NCBI GenBank assembly: GCA_041846495.1
Contig: JBGZEX010000054.1
Coordinates: 1 to 44,853, forward strand
Direction: 5' to 3'
DNA: 44,853 nucleotides
Source: JBGZEX01 sp041846495
Lineage (GTDB): Bacteria > Bacteroidota > Bacteroidia > Bacteroidales > Marinifilaceae
Below the pieces are notes generated by a model that saw only the letters and a program-made list of their open reading frames with translations, did no database searches and was not told the DNA's origin. Both the position numbers and the translations under genes were made by a program. Below, in pieces: positions 1-9,152 of the stretch; the first letter of the stretch is position 1, and each line of letters begins with the position of its first letter.

Positions 1-497
1 CTTATTTCGAAGTAGCCAAATCCTCCAATCGCTTTAGGGTAAATACGGAGCATATGAAGTTACAGGTGTACGGTACGACTTTCAATGTCATCTCCCGGGA
101 AAACCGACCCGACGAAGCCGTTCTCCTCGAAGGAGTCGTCGGAATCACCCCCAAAAAGTCGCCGGGCGAAAAAGAAACGGTGCTCCGTCCGGGAGACAAA
201 TCTTCGGTAGACGAAAGCGGAAAAATTTCCATATCCCACACCGATTCGGCGGAATATATTGCGAAACGCAACGGATATATCCTTTTTAACGGAAAAACGA
301 TAAAACAAGTGATTGCCGACCTCGAACTCTATTATGATGTGGATTTCGTTTTCGAAGACGTAAGCAGTCTGGAAAAAGAGGAATACGTATTCTCCGTAAA
401 ACAAGATGCTTCCCTTCGGGAGGCTTTGAATATACTCGGATTCGTTTCGGGCATTCAATTCATAATCGAAGGAAAGGAGGTGAAAATCGTAAAATAA
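1..497 (+). CDS. FecR-family anti-sigma factor, C-terminal part (5' end outside window)
   Basis: The reading frame is open from base 3, so the gene starts before the window; the first ATG at 54 is internal. The fragment opens with YFEVAKSSNRFRV and LQVYGTTFNVIS, the end of a FecR periplasmic domain. It then carries a C-terminal DUF4974-type domain (from about residue 95 of the visible part) ending IIEGKEVKIVK. Family knowledge: these inner-membrane proteins sense the paired TonB-dependent transducer and hold or release an ECF sigma factor, which is usually encoded just upstream. The SusC protein that follows has the matching N-terminal signalling (STN) domain, so this is very probably the regulator of the 609-10259 locus. 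Confidence 0.93.
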   Translation, partial: YFEVAKSSNRFRVNTEHMKLQVYGTTFNVISRENRPDEAVLLEGVVGITPKKSPGEKETVLRPGDKSSVDESGKISISHTDSAEYIAKRNGYILFNGKTIKQVIADLELYYDVDFVFEDVSSLEKEEYVFSVKQDASLREALNILGFVSGIQFIIEGKEVKIVK

Positions 498-508
498 TAC
501 TATAAAAA

Positions 509-537
509 CAGGATGTCCGTTGCCCCGGAACATCCTG
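509..537 (+). terminator. Hairpin after fecR-like gene
   Basis: CAGGATGT (509-516) pairs with ACATCCTG (530-537), with extra CCG/CGG pairing inside. It starts 12 bases after the FecR stop. No T-run follows, so it may be a partial terminator or an RNA stability element separating the low-level regulator from the highly expressed susC gene. Confidence 0.4.
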
Positions 538-545
538 AATCACAA

Positions 546-581
546 ATTAACGGTTCTGCATAATAGACGGGAACCGTTAAT
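546..581. repeat. 11-bp inverted repeat upstream of susC
   Basis: ATTAACGGTTC (546-556) and GAACCGTTAAT (571-581) are perfect inverted copies separated by 14 bases, ending 27 bases before the susC start. It could form an RNA hairpin in the susC leader or be an operator; the sequence does not decide. Confidence 0.45.
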
Positions 582-608
582 CATCGGTTTAATACTAAAA
601 ACAAAGTT

Positions 609-3600
609 ATGAAAAAAAATTTAGTGTTCCGCATCGGAAGCGGAGCTTTTTGCAGGATATGCCTTTGTTTATATCTGCTTTGGGGAACGACGTGCATATA
701 TGCACAAGACATTTCATCAAAAAAAGTCAGTCTCGATTTTAAAGGAGCCCCGATTATCCGGGTCTTATTGGAAATACAAAAACAGACCGGAATAAATTTC
801 GCTTACGAAAAAGCACAACTGGAAGGATTCAAGCCGGTGACAATGAGCGTAAAGCAAATGTCGGTGGAAGAAGTTCTGAAAATGGTGCTGAAAGATTCCG
901 GTTTCACATATAAAATGACGGGAAAAAGCATTGCCATTGTCCGGCAAAAAGAAAAAAAACCGGAGAAACCGATTGTTGTAACCGGTCAGATAGTAGACGA
1001 AAAGGGGAATCCCATACCGGGAGCTACCGTCATGATTCAGGGAACTTCTCAAGGAGTTGCCACCGATATAAACGGGCGTTACACTATCGATGTAAGGCCT
1101 ACGGATGTTTTACGTATATCTTTTATCGGTTATAGGACGGAAATCGTCGAATTGAAGGGAAAAAATAAAATCAACATACGGCTGAATCCGGAAGAACAAA
1201 ACCTGGAGGAAGTGCAGGTCGTAGCTTTCGGCACGCAGAAAAAAGAAAGCGTAGTATCCGCCATAACCACGATTCGCCCGATGGATCTGAAATCCTCCAG
1301 CAGCGACCTGACCTCAAGTCTGACCGGTAAGATCGCCGGTATTATCGGTTGGCAAACGGGAGGCAATCCCGGAGCTTTGACCGAAGAGGAGATGAATACC
1401 AAGTTTTACATCCGGGGAATCACGTCTTCCAAAGGAGTTTCCGAACCTTTGGTATTAATCGACGGAGTGGAATCTTCCCGCTTGAATCTGGCCCGTATGG
1501 CACCGGAGGATATAGAAAGTTTTTCCGTATTGAAAGACGCCTCGGCTACGGCGATGTACGGTGCCCGGGGAGCAAACGGAGTCATATTGGTAACCACCAA
1601 AAAAGGCGAAGCGGGAAGCGTATATACTTCCGTACGTTATGAAGCCGTAGCTTCCATGCCGACCCGAAAAATCGAAGTAGTGGATCCCAAAACCTATATG
1701 CGTATGTATAACGAAGCCCTGTTGGCTCGCAATCCGAACGCCGTGCCGGCTTATTCGCTGACTAAGATAGAACGCACGGGGGATCCCCGTTATCCTTCCT
1801 ATGTTTATCCTGCAAACGACTGGTACGATATTTTGTTTAAGGATTATTCCATCAATCACCGCATGGGCCTGAACGTACGCGGAGGTTCCGAATTAATACA
1901 ATATTACGCTTCCGTAAACTATGTAAAAGACTACGGAATGTTGAAAACCGACAAGCTGAATCAATTCGATGTCAACATCAAGAATTCGACTGTTTCTTCG
2001 ATAGCAAATTTGAATGTCAACCTGAACAATTCCATCCGTTTGTTGATCAATACCTCTTTTTCCATTGATAAATACCATGGACCGAAAGAAGAAACGACAA
2101 ATGTCTATTCCATGGCATTCAATGCATCTCCCGTAGATTTCGCTCCCACATATCCGGGAGACAAGCAGTACGGCTGGCCTCATCTGCGTTTCGGCAATAT
2201 CCCCAGCGGCTCTTATATGGGAGCTGTTAATCCTTATGCTCTTTTACAGGCCGGTTATAAAGAAAGGGGGCGTTATTCCGTCACTTCCCGTGCCGAATAT
2301 ATCCATAATCTTTCGTCAGTGTTGAAAGGCTTGGAAGTTCGGGCTTCCGTATCCCTTTCGAAAACGGGATACGATATGAATGCTTTTGCAATAAACCCTT
2401 TTTATTATTGGTTGAATATAGACGGCGGAGGATACGACTTCGAAACCGGCGAACATACCCTGACTTTAGTACAAAACGGTCGTCGTACATTAAGACAAGA
2501 AGGGTCAGAAGCTTTTTCCTCAACGCAATGGGTATACGAAGGACGCTTGCTTCATACGGCAGCCTGGGGCGGTGGAGCCGGAGACCGTCATCAAACATCT
2601 CTGACTGCGGTATTCCAGGCAAGGCAGGCCAATACCGCACCGAACAACGAACTCTTCGACAGTTTCGAGCAACGGAATCTGAGTTTTTCGATGCGAGGCA
2701 GTTACGGATTTATGGATCGCTATTTCGCAGAAGTCAGTTTCGGTTATAACGGTTCGGAACGCTTTACCAAAAACAACCGTATGGGCTTTTTCCCGGCCTT
2801 GGGCGCCGCATGGATAGTATCCAAAGAAGATTTCATGGAGGACATCGGTCGTTGGATATCCTTCCTTAAATTGAGAAGCTCATGGGGCAAGGTAGGTAAC
2901 GACGGAATCATTAGAAAACCCCGTTTCGTATATATGCCGGAAATTGTAACTACGGGTATCGCGTCATACGTATATCCCGATGCCGGAAATGACAATCCTT
3001 TTTATCGTAAGCAAGTAAAGAATTACGGCGATCCCGATGTAAAATGGGAAATATCCGAACAACTCAACTTAGGATTGGAAACCCGTTTATTCAAAGATAT
3101 TTTGGAAATCAATGCCGATCTTTATCAGGAAATCCGCCATAATATTATCGAACATCGTACGGTGATACCCGCCAATATGGGAATTGAAGTCGCTCCTTTG
3201 GACAATATGGGTAAGGTACGTTCCCGGGGAATAGATCTGGCGGCAAAAATCCAACATGCTTTTTCCAACGACTTTTGGGTAATTTTCAATGGAAGTTTTA
3301 CTTATAGCAAAGCCGTTTACAAAGAACTGGAAGAAGCTTTAGACAAACCTCGCTGGCAATGGAAAAAAGGTTACGAACTCTCGCAGGAAGTAGGCTATAT
3401 TGCCGAAGGATTATTCCGCGATCAGGCTGAAATAGACAATTCCCCCCAGGCCCATACCACGGCTATGCCCGGAGATATCCGGTATCGCGATGTCAACCGG
3501 GACGGTGTAATCGATATCAGAGATGCCGTGCATATAGGTTTCCCGACGACCCCGCGTTTAATATACGGATTCAGCGGTTTTATCAATTACAGAAACTGGG

Positions 3601-4067
3601 AATTCAATTTCGCTTTCCAAGGCTCGGGACAACGCGGATTCTTTATGCAACCGGGAGCTTTATCGCCATTCGTACATAACCATGCCATGCTGAAAGCCAT
3701 TTACGACAGTCACTGGACGGAAAACACTACGGACAATCGTCCCTTTTGGCCCCGCCTTTCCACGCAAAGCATAACGGTAAACAATCCTCAGGAAGACTGG
3801 TATAATGAAAATAATACCGAAGTCCGCAAATCCACCTATTTTATGCGGGAATGCAGTTTTCTGAGGTGTACATCCCTGGAACTGGCATATAATCTTCCAT
3901 CGGCTTTATGCCGAAAAGTGAACATACAAAACATTAAATTCTTTACCCGGGCAAACAATCCTTTTATGTTCACCGATTTTAAACTATGGGATGCGGAATT
4001 GGGAGAATACGGATTCAACTATCCGATTCAGAGGACATATGCCGTCGGCATAAATATAAGTTTCTAA
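609..4067 (+). CDS. SusC/RagA-family TonB-dependent transporter with STN signalling domain
   Basis: This is an outer-membrane, TonB-energised importer of 1152 residues. A signal peptide (MKKNLVFRIG... ending IYAQ) is followed by a secretin/TonB short N-terminal (STN) domain at about 35-112 (VSLDFKGAPIIRVLLEIQ, then FTYKMTGKSIAIV). Next come a carboxypeptidase-D regulatory-like domain at about 122-200 (VTGQIVDEKGNPIPGATVMI), a plug with VSAITTI, LIDGVE and MYGARGANGVILVTTKKG, and a 22-strand-type barrel ending in the aromatic AVGINISF. The STN domain is the family's way of talking to a FecR anti-sigma factor, and a FecR protein lies directly upstream. The substrate cannot be read from sequence. 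The paired SusD gene starts 18 bases after the stop. Confidence 0.96.
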   Translation: MKKNLVFRIGSGAFCRICLCLYLLWGTTCIYAQDISSKKVSLDFKGAPIIRVLLEIQKQTGINFAYEKAQLEGFKPVTMSVKQMSVEEVLKMVLKDSGFTYKMTGKSIAIVRQKEKKPEKPIVVTGQIVDEKGNPIPGATVMIQGTSQGVATDINGRYTIDVRPTDVLRISFIGYRTEIVELKGKNKINIRLNPEEQNLEEVQVVAFGTQKKESVVSAITTIRPMDLKSSSSDLTSSLTGKIAGIIGWQTGGNPGALTEEEMNTKFYIRGITSSKGVSEPLVLIDGVESSRLNLARMAPEDIESFSVLKDASATAMYGARGANGVILVTTKKGEAGSVYTSVRYEAVASMPTRKIEVVDPKTYMRMYNEALLARNPNAVPAYSLTKIERTGDPRYPSYVYPANDWYDILFKDYSINHRMGLNVRGGSELIQYYASVNYVKDYGMLKTDKLNQFDVNIKNSTVSSIANLNVNLNNSIRLLINTSFSIDKYHGPKEETTNVYSMAFNASPVDFAPTYPGDKQYGWPHLRFGNIPSGSYMGAVNPYALLQAGYKERGRYSVTSRAEYIHNLSSVLKGLEVRASVSLSKTGYDMNAFAINPFYYWLNIDGGGYDFETGEHTLTLVQNGRRTLRQEGSEAFSSTQWVYEGRLLHTAAWGGGAGDRHQTSLTAVFQARQANTAPNNELFDSFEQRNLSFSMRGSYGFMDRYFAEVSFGYNGSERFTKNNRMGFFPALGAAWIVSKEDFMEDIGRWISFLKLRSSWGKVGNDGIIRKPRFVYMPEIVTTGIASYVYPDAGNDNPFYRKQVKNYGDPDVKWEISEQLNLGLETRLFKDILEINADLYQEIRHNIIEHRTVIPANMGIEVAPLDNMGKVRSRGIDLAAKIQHAFSNDFWVIFNGSFTYSKAVYKELEEALDKPRWQWKKGYELSQEVGYIAEGLFRDQAEIDNSPQAHTTAMPGDIRYRDVNRDGVIDIRDAVHIGFPTTPRLIYGFSGFINYRNWEFNFAFQGSGQRGFFMQPGALSPFVHNHAMLKAIYDSHWTENTTDNRPFWPRLSTQSITVNNPQEDWYNENNTEVRKSTYFMRECSFLRCTSLELAYNLPSALCRKVNIQNIKFFTRANNPFMFTDFKLWDAELGEYGFNYPIQRTYAVGINISF

Positions 4068-4085
4068 TTTCAAACCGATTACTCT

Positions 4086-6032
4086 ATGAAACGTTTATTA
4101 TTTATCATATTATCCCTTCTGTTCGCCGGCTGCGACAGTTGGCTGGATGTCGTACCGGAAGAAGACATTACGACAATCAATACGGATTTCGAAACTCGTG
4201 CGGAAGCGGAAAATTGGCTTAGGAGTTGTTATGTATTTTTACAAAATCCATTCGGATTTAAAACGAATATCGCGTTCACCGGAGCAGACGAATTAGTAGC
4301 CTGCGATTATGCGTGGAAACTGAATTTCGACGGTTTTGCCATAGGTTCCGGACTGCAGAACGTATTGAATCCCTACGGGGATATTTGGTTGAAAAAAAGC
4401 AGTTACGGCGGAACCCCGGGAAGAGCCGATTTTTATACGGCTATCACTATGTGCAATACTTTTATCGATAAGATCGATCAAGTATACAATATGGAAATAA
4501 ACGAAAAGCGCGAATGGAAAGCCGAAGTCAAAGCGGTGAAGGCTTATTATTATTTCGAATTGGTACGCCATTACGGTCCCATCATATTAGTACCTAAAAA
4601 CATCGACCGGAATGTGCGTATCGAAGAGATGAAAATTCCCCGCAGTCACGTAGACAGTTGTTTCAATGCCATCGCACGCCTATGCGATGAAGCTGCCGAA
4701 GAATTGCCGACCTTCAACAATAAAAGTACCGAACGCCGCTGCTATTTCAACAAAGAGGCCGCCCTGGCCCTTAAAGCGAGAGCTTTGCTTTATCAGGCTT
4801 CACCTCTTTTCAACGGAAATCCGGATTATGCCGATTTCGTAAACAAAAACGGCGAACCGCTTTTCAATGCAACGGAAGATAGGGAAAAATGGCGTCGTGC
4901 CGCAGAGGCTGCGGAAGCCGTCATCGCTCTTTGCAAAGGAAGCGGAAAAAAATTAGTGGACAATCAAACGGCCACCACTCCTCTTCAAACCCATATGCTG
5001 AACATCGAAGCTTCCATAGAGACATTCAATTACATTAGCGACGAAGTTTTATTAATGGTCAAACCCGTTCCTCATAGACATCAAAACTCATGGTTATATT
5101 TTATGCCCAGCGTAAAAAATGACTTTTATAAACGGTTGCCCGGAACCTGTCTAAGCCCAAGTATGAAGATGGTGGAAATGTTTTACACAGAAAACGGTTT
5201 GCCCATCGATCAGGACCCGAACTGGGTAGGGAGCGGCAACCCTTATAATCTCGGAGAGGAAACCGATCCCAAATATACCGATGTCGTAATGATGAAAAAG
5301 CCTATTCCCAACCTGCACCGCCGGCGCGAACCCCGATTCTATGCCAGCATAGCGGCCGACCGGACGTATTGGCGTTTAGGCCGTACCAAAGATAATCTTT
5401 ACGAGGTAACGGCTTACCAGGGAGAAAACTTCGGATTACAAAGCAAAAGAATCAATCCCACCGTACCTCAAAATCTGACCGGTTACTGGGTGAAAAAGTG
5501 GAGTTGTTCAAAAGTGGGCCTTTATACTTACGAAAGGGGTATCGAAGCGATGGGAGCTGCTCCTTATCCGGTAATCCGGTTGGCCGAAATGTATTTGATT
5601 GCCGCCGAAGCCTGGAACGAATACGGAGGACATCAGGCAAAAGTATACGAAAATCTCAATGTCATACGCAAGCGGGCGGGTATTCCCGAGGTTCAGGAAT
5701 CCTGGAAAAAAGCAAAAGACAAGACCAAAGTGACCGACCCGAAAGGTCTGCAGGAAATCATTCGTCGGGAGTGGAATATCGAATTTGCATTCGAAGCCAT
5801 GCGTTTCTGGAATCTGCGCCGCTGGAAAACAGCCAATATCGAATTGAACGAAAAATTGTACGGTTGGAACGTATTCGGTAATCGTGCCGAAGCTTTTTAT
5901 AATAACGGCAAGGGACCGGTAATCGTCTATTCCGGCAATGCTTTCATAGCTCCGCGCGACTATTTTTGGCCGATCCGCAGCGAAGAAACCGTAACCGCCG
6001 GCTGTGTACAAAATCCGGGGTGGCAAATTTAA
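4086..6032 (+). CDS. SusD/RagB-family substrate-binding lipoprotein
   Basis: This 648-residue surface lipoprotein caps the SusC channel. The lipobox is LLFAGC, followed by DSWLDVVPEEDITT, the usual SusD opening. TPR-like helices follow (KAVKAYYYFELVRHYGPI; KEAALALKARALLYQASPLF), and the C-terminal part has PYPVIRLAEMYLIAAEAWN and IRREWNIEFAFEAMRFWNLRRW, both hallmark SusD_RagB segments. It is somewhat longer than the typical 500-600 residues. It lies in an operon with the transporter before it and lipoproteins after it; the next gene starts 11 bases downstream. Confidence 0.96.
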   Translation: MKRLLFIILSLLFAGCDSWLDVVPEEDITTINTDFETRAEAENWLRSCYVFLQNPFGFKTNIAFTGADELVACDYAWKLNFDGFAIGSGLQNVLNPYGDIWLKKSSYGGTPGRADFYTAITMCNTFIDKIDQVYNMEINEKREWKAEVKAVKAYYYFELVRHYGPIILVPKNIDRNVRIEEMKIPRSHVDSCFNAIARLCDEAAEELPTFNNKSTERRCYFNKEAALALKARALLYQASPLFNGNPDYADFVNKNGEPLFNATEDREKWRRAAEAAEAVIALCKGSGKKLVDNQTATTPLQTHMLNIEASIETFNYISDEVLLMVKPVPHRHQNSWLYFMPSVKNDFYKRLPGTCLSPSMKMVEMFYTENGLPIDQDPNWVGSGNPYNLGEETDPKYTDVVMMKKPIPNLHRRREPRFYASIAADRTYWRLGRTKDNLYEVTAYQGENFGLQSKRINPTVPQNLTGYWVKKWSCSKVGLYTYERGIEAMGAAPYPVIRLAEMYLIAAEAWNEYGGHQAKVYENLNVIRKRAGIPEVQESWKKAKDKTKVTDPKGLQEIIRREWNIEFAFEAMRFWNLRRWKTANIELNEKLYGWNVFGNRAEAFYNNGKGPVIVYSGNAFIAPRDYFWPIRSEETVTAGCVQNPGWQI

Positions 6033-6043
6033 AATTCAAAATC

Positions 6044-7414
6044 ATGATACGTAAAATATTATTTTTATTATTAATGCTTTCCGGTTTATCGGCTTGTGAA
6101 AAAGACAATAATACGGAATTCGACATCCCCGTAGACTTCCCATATCTCCGATTCGACGCAATACCGGGCGGAGCGGTGATGCGATACAAACTGCCTGATA
6201 ATATCGATATTTTCGGAGTACGCGTGCGTTATACCGATGCATACGGAAAACAACTCTTCAAAGACGGTTCTTATCTCAGCGATACGCTTTTATTGAGCGG
6301 ATTCACGGAAGCGCAAACCGGGGTAGTTGCCCGAATCTCTTTTTTCAATAACAAAATGGAAGAATCGGAACCAATCGAAAAAACATTCGCTACGAAAGCA
6401 TCAGCCGCAGTGGCCCTTTTCGACGATCTGAAAGTAAACCCTTTTTGGGGAGGATTCAACGTCATCTATACCGCTCCCGAAGTCGTAAGCGGTATGATTC
6501 ACATATTTTATGCGGGCACCAATCCGATAACCCATAAGCCCGATTCCATATTAATGGGGAGTTATGCTATTACCGGAGGTGGGGATACGCTTAATTTCGA
6601 AATAAAACAGACGATGGATTTTGTCGACGTCATCGTGCGAACGGACGATTATGCAGGCAATCGCGTAAAAATGCAGGTATATGAAAAAATTCCCTGCCTG
6701 ACGCTGACTACGTTAACGCCGTCGGATTTCGACTTCGATTTTACGGGAAATATTGTAGAGAACGAAAAATACGATTTCGGTTTAAAATACCTTTTCGACG
6801 GAAAAAAGAAAGGCGACGATCGCCGTAAAAACATCATGGAGGGACAGCATTATAAATACTCGACTTTTGTAGCGGGACCGGAAACTTTCAGCAAACGATT
6901 TATTATCGATTTTCGAAAAGCTAAAATCCCTGCGGCAATAAAACTTTATGCATTTTTGAGATTTGATGACCTTTATCCAGCCAGAGACCCGAGCCACCCT
7001 TTTGCAAGCCAAATATGGAATGGTGTTTATCCATCAAGACTTCCTTGCAAAGTAACGATTTACGGAACGAATGCATCCAATCCCCGGGAAGTCGCCCTGG
7101 CATCCTGCACAAACCTGTGCCAATTCGAAGATGATCCAGGTTTTAGAACCGGTTTCTCGAAATCCTGGTGTTCAAATACTGATTGTTTTTATTTAGGTAA
7201 TAAAAGCATCGAGTATCATAAAGTTTCGGATAAAGTGTTCGATGCGGCCGACCCCATTGTTTTGAATTTATTGTGCAATTATACGGGAACCGCCTACCGT
7301 TATCTGATTTTCACAGTCGAAGATACATACGAAAATCTAAATTGGGGAGAGGAGGCAAATCCTTTGGAATATGTCACTTTCGACGAATTGGAAGTTTGTG
7401 TAAAATCGGAATAG
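6044..7414 (+). CDS. Surface lipoprotein with DUF4959/DUF5126-like and DUF5000-like domains
   Basis: I chose the ATG at 6044, not the in-frame upstream one at 5966, because it gives a clean lipoprotein signal (MIRKILFLLLMLSGLSAC, then acidic residues) and does not overlap SusD. The protein has 456 residues. Residues about 28-120 look like DUF4959 (FDAIPGGAVMRYKLPDN), about 125-215 like DUF5126 (FWGGFNVIY), and the rest like a DUF5000 discoidin-type beta-sandwich. Domain names come from recalled family patterns, not a search. Such proteins sit on the cell surface next to SusC/D and are thought to bind the nutrient. The function is otherwise unknown. Confidence 0.8.
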   Translation: MIRKILFLLLMLSGLSACEKDNNTEFDIPVDFPYLRFDAIPGGAVMRYKLPDNIDIFGVRVRYTDAYGKQLFKDGSYLSDTLLLSGFTEAQTGVVARISFFNNKMEESEPIEKTFATKASAAVALFDDLKVNPFWGGFNVIYTAPEVVSGMIHIFYAGTNPITHKPDSILMGSYAITGGGDTLNFEIKQTMDFVDVIVRTDDYAGNRVKMQVYEKIPCLTLTTLTPSDFDFDFTGNIVENEKYDFGLKYLFDGKKKGDDRRKNIMEGQHYKYSTFVAGPETFSKRFIIDFRKAKIPAAIKLYAFLRFDDLYPARDPSHPFASQIWNGVYPSRLPCKVTIYGTNASNPREVALASCTNLCQFEDDPGFRTGFSKSWCSNTDCFYLGNKSIEYHKVSDKVFDAADPIVLNLLCNYTGTAYRYLIFTVEDTYENLNWGEEANPLEYVTFDELEVCVKSE

Positions 7415-7431
7415 AACCATATATCGATAAA

Positions 7432-9081
7432 ATGATGAAAACAAAACTATATTATACGGCATGGTTATTCGCATTCCTTTTTATTACAGGTTGCGAAGAC
7501 CTCGAAAAAACATACGACGAATATGCCGGTGACGGGATGATCCGTTATATCGGCAAATGTTCGGAAGTGGAAGTGCAACCGGGCTGGGAACGCCTGCGAG
7601 TAAGTTGGAAAAACAATCTCGATGCCGCCATAAAAAGAGTGAAACTGACCTGGCAATCGGAACGGGACGACAAACCGTTCGTACGCTATATCGAGCGACG
7701 GCATACCGCCGGCAATGCCGACTTAATGGATACCGTTTATATAGAAGGCCTTAAAGATGCCGTTTATGTGGTAAGAGTCAGCAGTGTTTCGGCCGACGGT
7801 ACGGAATCGATAGTAGAAGAGAAATACGGCCGGCCGTATTCCGAATCGCATGAGGATCTACGTTCCTTCACTCTCGGCATCATCGGTTTTTACAAATTAG
7901 GCGATAAATTAGCCGTTTGTCTGGACGAGGATAACGATAATTTAAAGGAACTTATATTGACATTCCGGGATACGAAGGGGAATACGCAAAAATGGAACAT
8001 AAAAGAGCATATGAATCTGCTGCTAAGATATTATGGAATGCCGATTTGTCGCGACTATATGTTTCTGCTACCGGAAGAAACGGGAGTCGGCATCGATTTC
8101 AGCAAACCCATTACAATAAAACGGAGAGGTTTACTTAACGGATGTATCGACGAAATAGAATTTAAGGAGGAAACTTTGGATATGAACGGCAGGATATGGT
8201 CGACGGCCTTCAGCCAATTAATGATAAAAAACTACGGTGCGGACTGGGAAAATAAAGTCGATCAAATCGAAACTCTCGAATTGGATTACGATATGTCTAC
8301 GTTTCAAGACTTGATGTACTTCCCGAATCTTAAAAAAGTAATCCTCGGAAAAAACCGCTATATGGAGGAGAAATACGGCAAGACTCACGCAAGCATTACC
8401 GATGAATATATGGGTTTGGTTACTTTACAGTTCCTGATGAAGACGCGCGAAGAATTCGGAGTGGAACGTTATAACAAACACTATTTCGGAATAAATAAGA
8501 AATATTCCATAGATGCCATTCAATTGTATAAAAAAACGACAAAACTCGAAGAAAATTTCTCATTAACCGAAATGGGGGTATCGAATTTAAACAACAAACC
8601 GGGCATTAGTCCTCTCGATACGACGGGTTGGAAAGTGAGTTGTTCGGATACGCTATACTCCGGTTACGGAGAAAAGGGAGCGGCATGGTTGCTCGACGAC
8701 GATGCTTACACCTATTTCGAACCCGGACAGACTTTGGGAGCTTCGATCGTGGAAGTAAAAATCGATATGCAACGGGAACAGACGGTACATGGCATGAAAG
8801 TGATGCAGTATCCGCGAAACGACAGCGGGGACGGGAACTACCTGCTCTCCTCCGTAAAAATCGAATTTTCGAACGACGGTTATATTTGGAGGTCCGCAAC
8901 CAATGAAGACGGAGCTGTCACCGTCGGTAACGCACCGGGAGAAGAAACCTTTATCGAAATCCCCGAAGACAAACAGAAACCCGTACGTTACATCCGTCTC
9001 ACGATGGGCAATCAACAGGTGGGTACGGTCAGCGGTTCTCCCCTATTCAACATGCGTTTGGGCAGTTGTATGCTTTATTGA
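7432..9081 (+). CDS. DUF4998-type surface lipoprotein with C-terminal discoidin-like domain
   Basis: The start at 7432 (ATGATG) gives a lipoprotein signal with lipobox FLFITGC followed by EDLEKTYDEY; the longer frame from 7273 would overlap the previous gene. The protein has 549 residues. Residues about 25-145 resemble DUF4998 (GKCSEVEVQPGWERLRVSW; VYVVRVSSVSADG). The C-terminal 140 residues have the layout of an F5/8 type C (discoidin) carbohydrate-binding domain (WLLDDDAYTYFEPG; VRYIRLTMGN). It is the second accessory lipoprotein of the SusC/D locus and probably helps capture substrate. A strong hairpin follows the stop codon. Confidence 0.8.
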   Translation: MMKTKLYYTAWLFAFLFITGCEDLEKTYDEYAGDGMIRYIGKCSEVEVQPGWERLRVSWKNNLDAAIKRVKLTWQSERDDKPFVRYIERRHTAGNADLMDTVYIEGLKDAVYVVRVSSVSADGTESIVEEKYGRPYSESHEDLRSFTLGIIGFYKLGDKLAVCLDEDNDNLKELILTFRDTKGNTQKWNIKEHMNLLLRYYGMPICRDYMFLLPEETGVGIDFSKPITIKRRGLLNGCIDEIEFKEETLDMNGRIWSTAFSQLMIKNYGADWENKVDQIETLELDYDMSTFQDLMYFPNLKKVILGKNRYMEEKYGKTHASITDEYMGLVTLQFLMKTREEFGVERYNKHYFGINKKYSIDAIQLYKKTTKLEENFSLTEMGVSNLNNKPGISPLDTTGWKVSCSDTLYSGYGEKGAAWLLDDDAYTYFEPGQTLGASIVEVKIDMQREQTVHGMKVMQYPRNDSGDGNYLLSSVKIEFSNDGYIWRSATNEDGAVTVGNAPGEETFIEIPEDKQKPVRYIRLTMGNQQVGTVSGSPLFNMRLGSCMLY

Positions 9082-9085
9082 ATGG

Positions 9086-9131
9086 TTTCTTCGATTTCAT
9101 AGCATCCGAAGGTGCTATGAAATCGAAGAAA
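9086..9131 (+). terminator. Perfect 19-bp hairpin between lipoprotein and TlpA-like genes
   Basis: Bases 9086-9104 pair perfectly with 9113-9131 around the 8-base loop TCCGAAGG. It begins 5 bases after the lipoprotein stop and ends 21 bases before the next ATG. No T-run follows, so it is more likely a partial terminator, an mRNA-stability element or a control on translation of the next gene than a full stop. Confidence 0.55.
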
Positions 9132-9152
9132 AGACGTTATAATTATATACGT

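Noticed and set aside
7273..7431. Upstream extension of the DUF4998 lipoprotein
   Set aside because: It would overlap the previous gene by over 140 bases and bury the lipoprotein signal peptide; the start at 7432 is far better.
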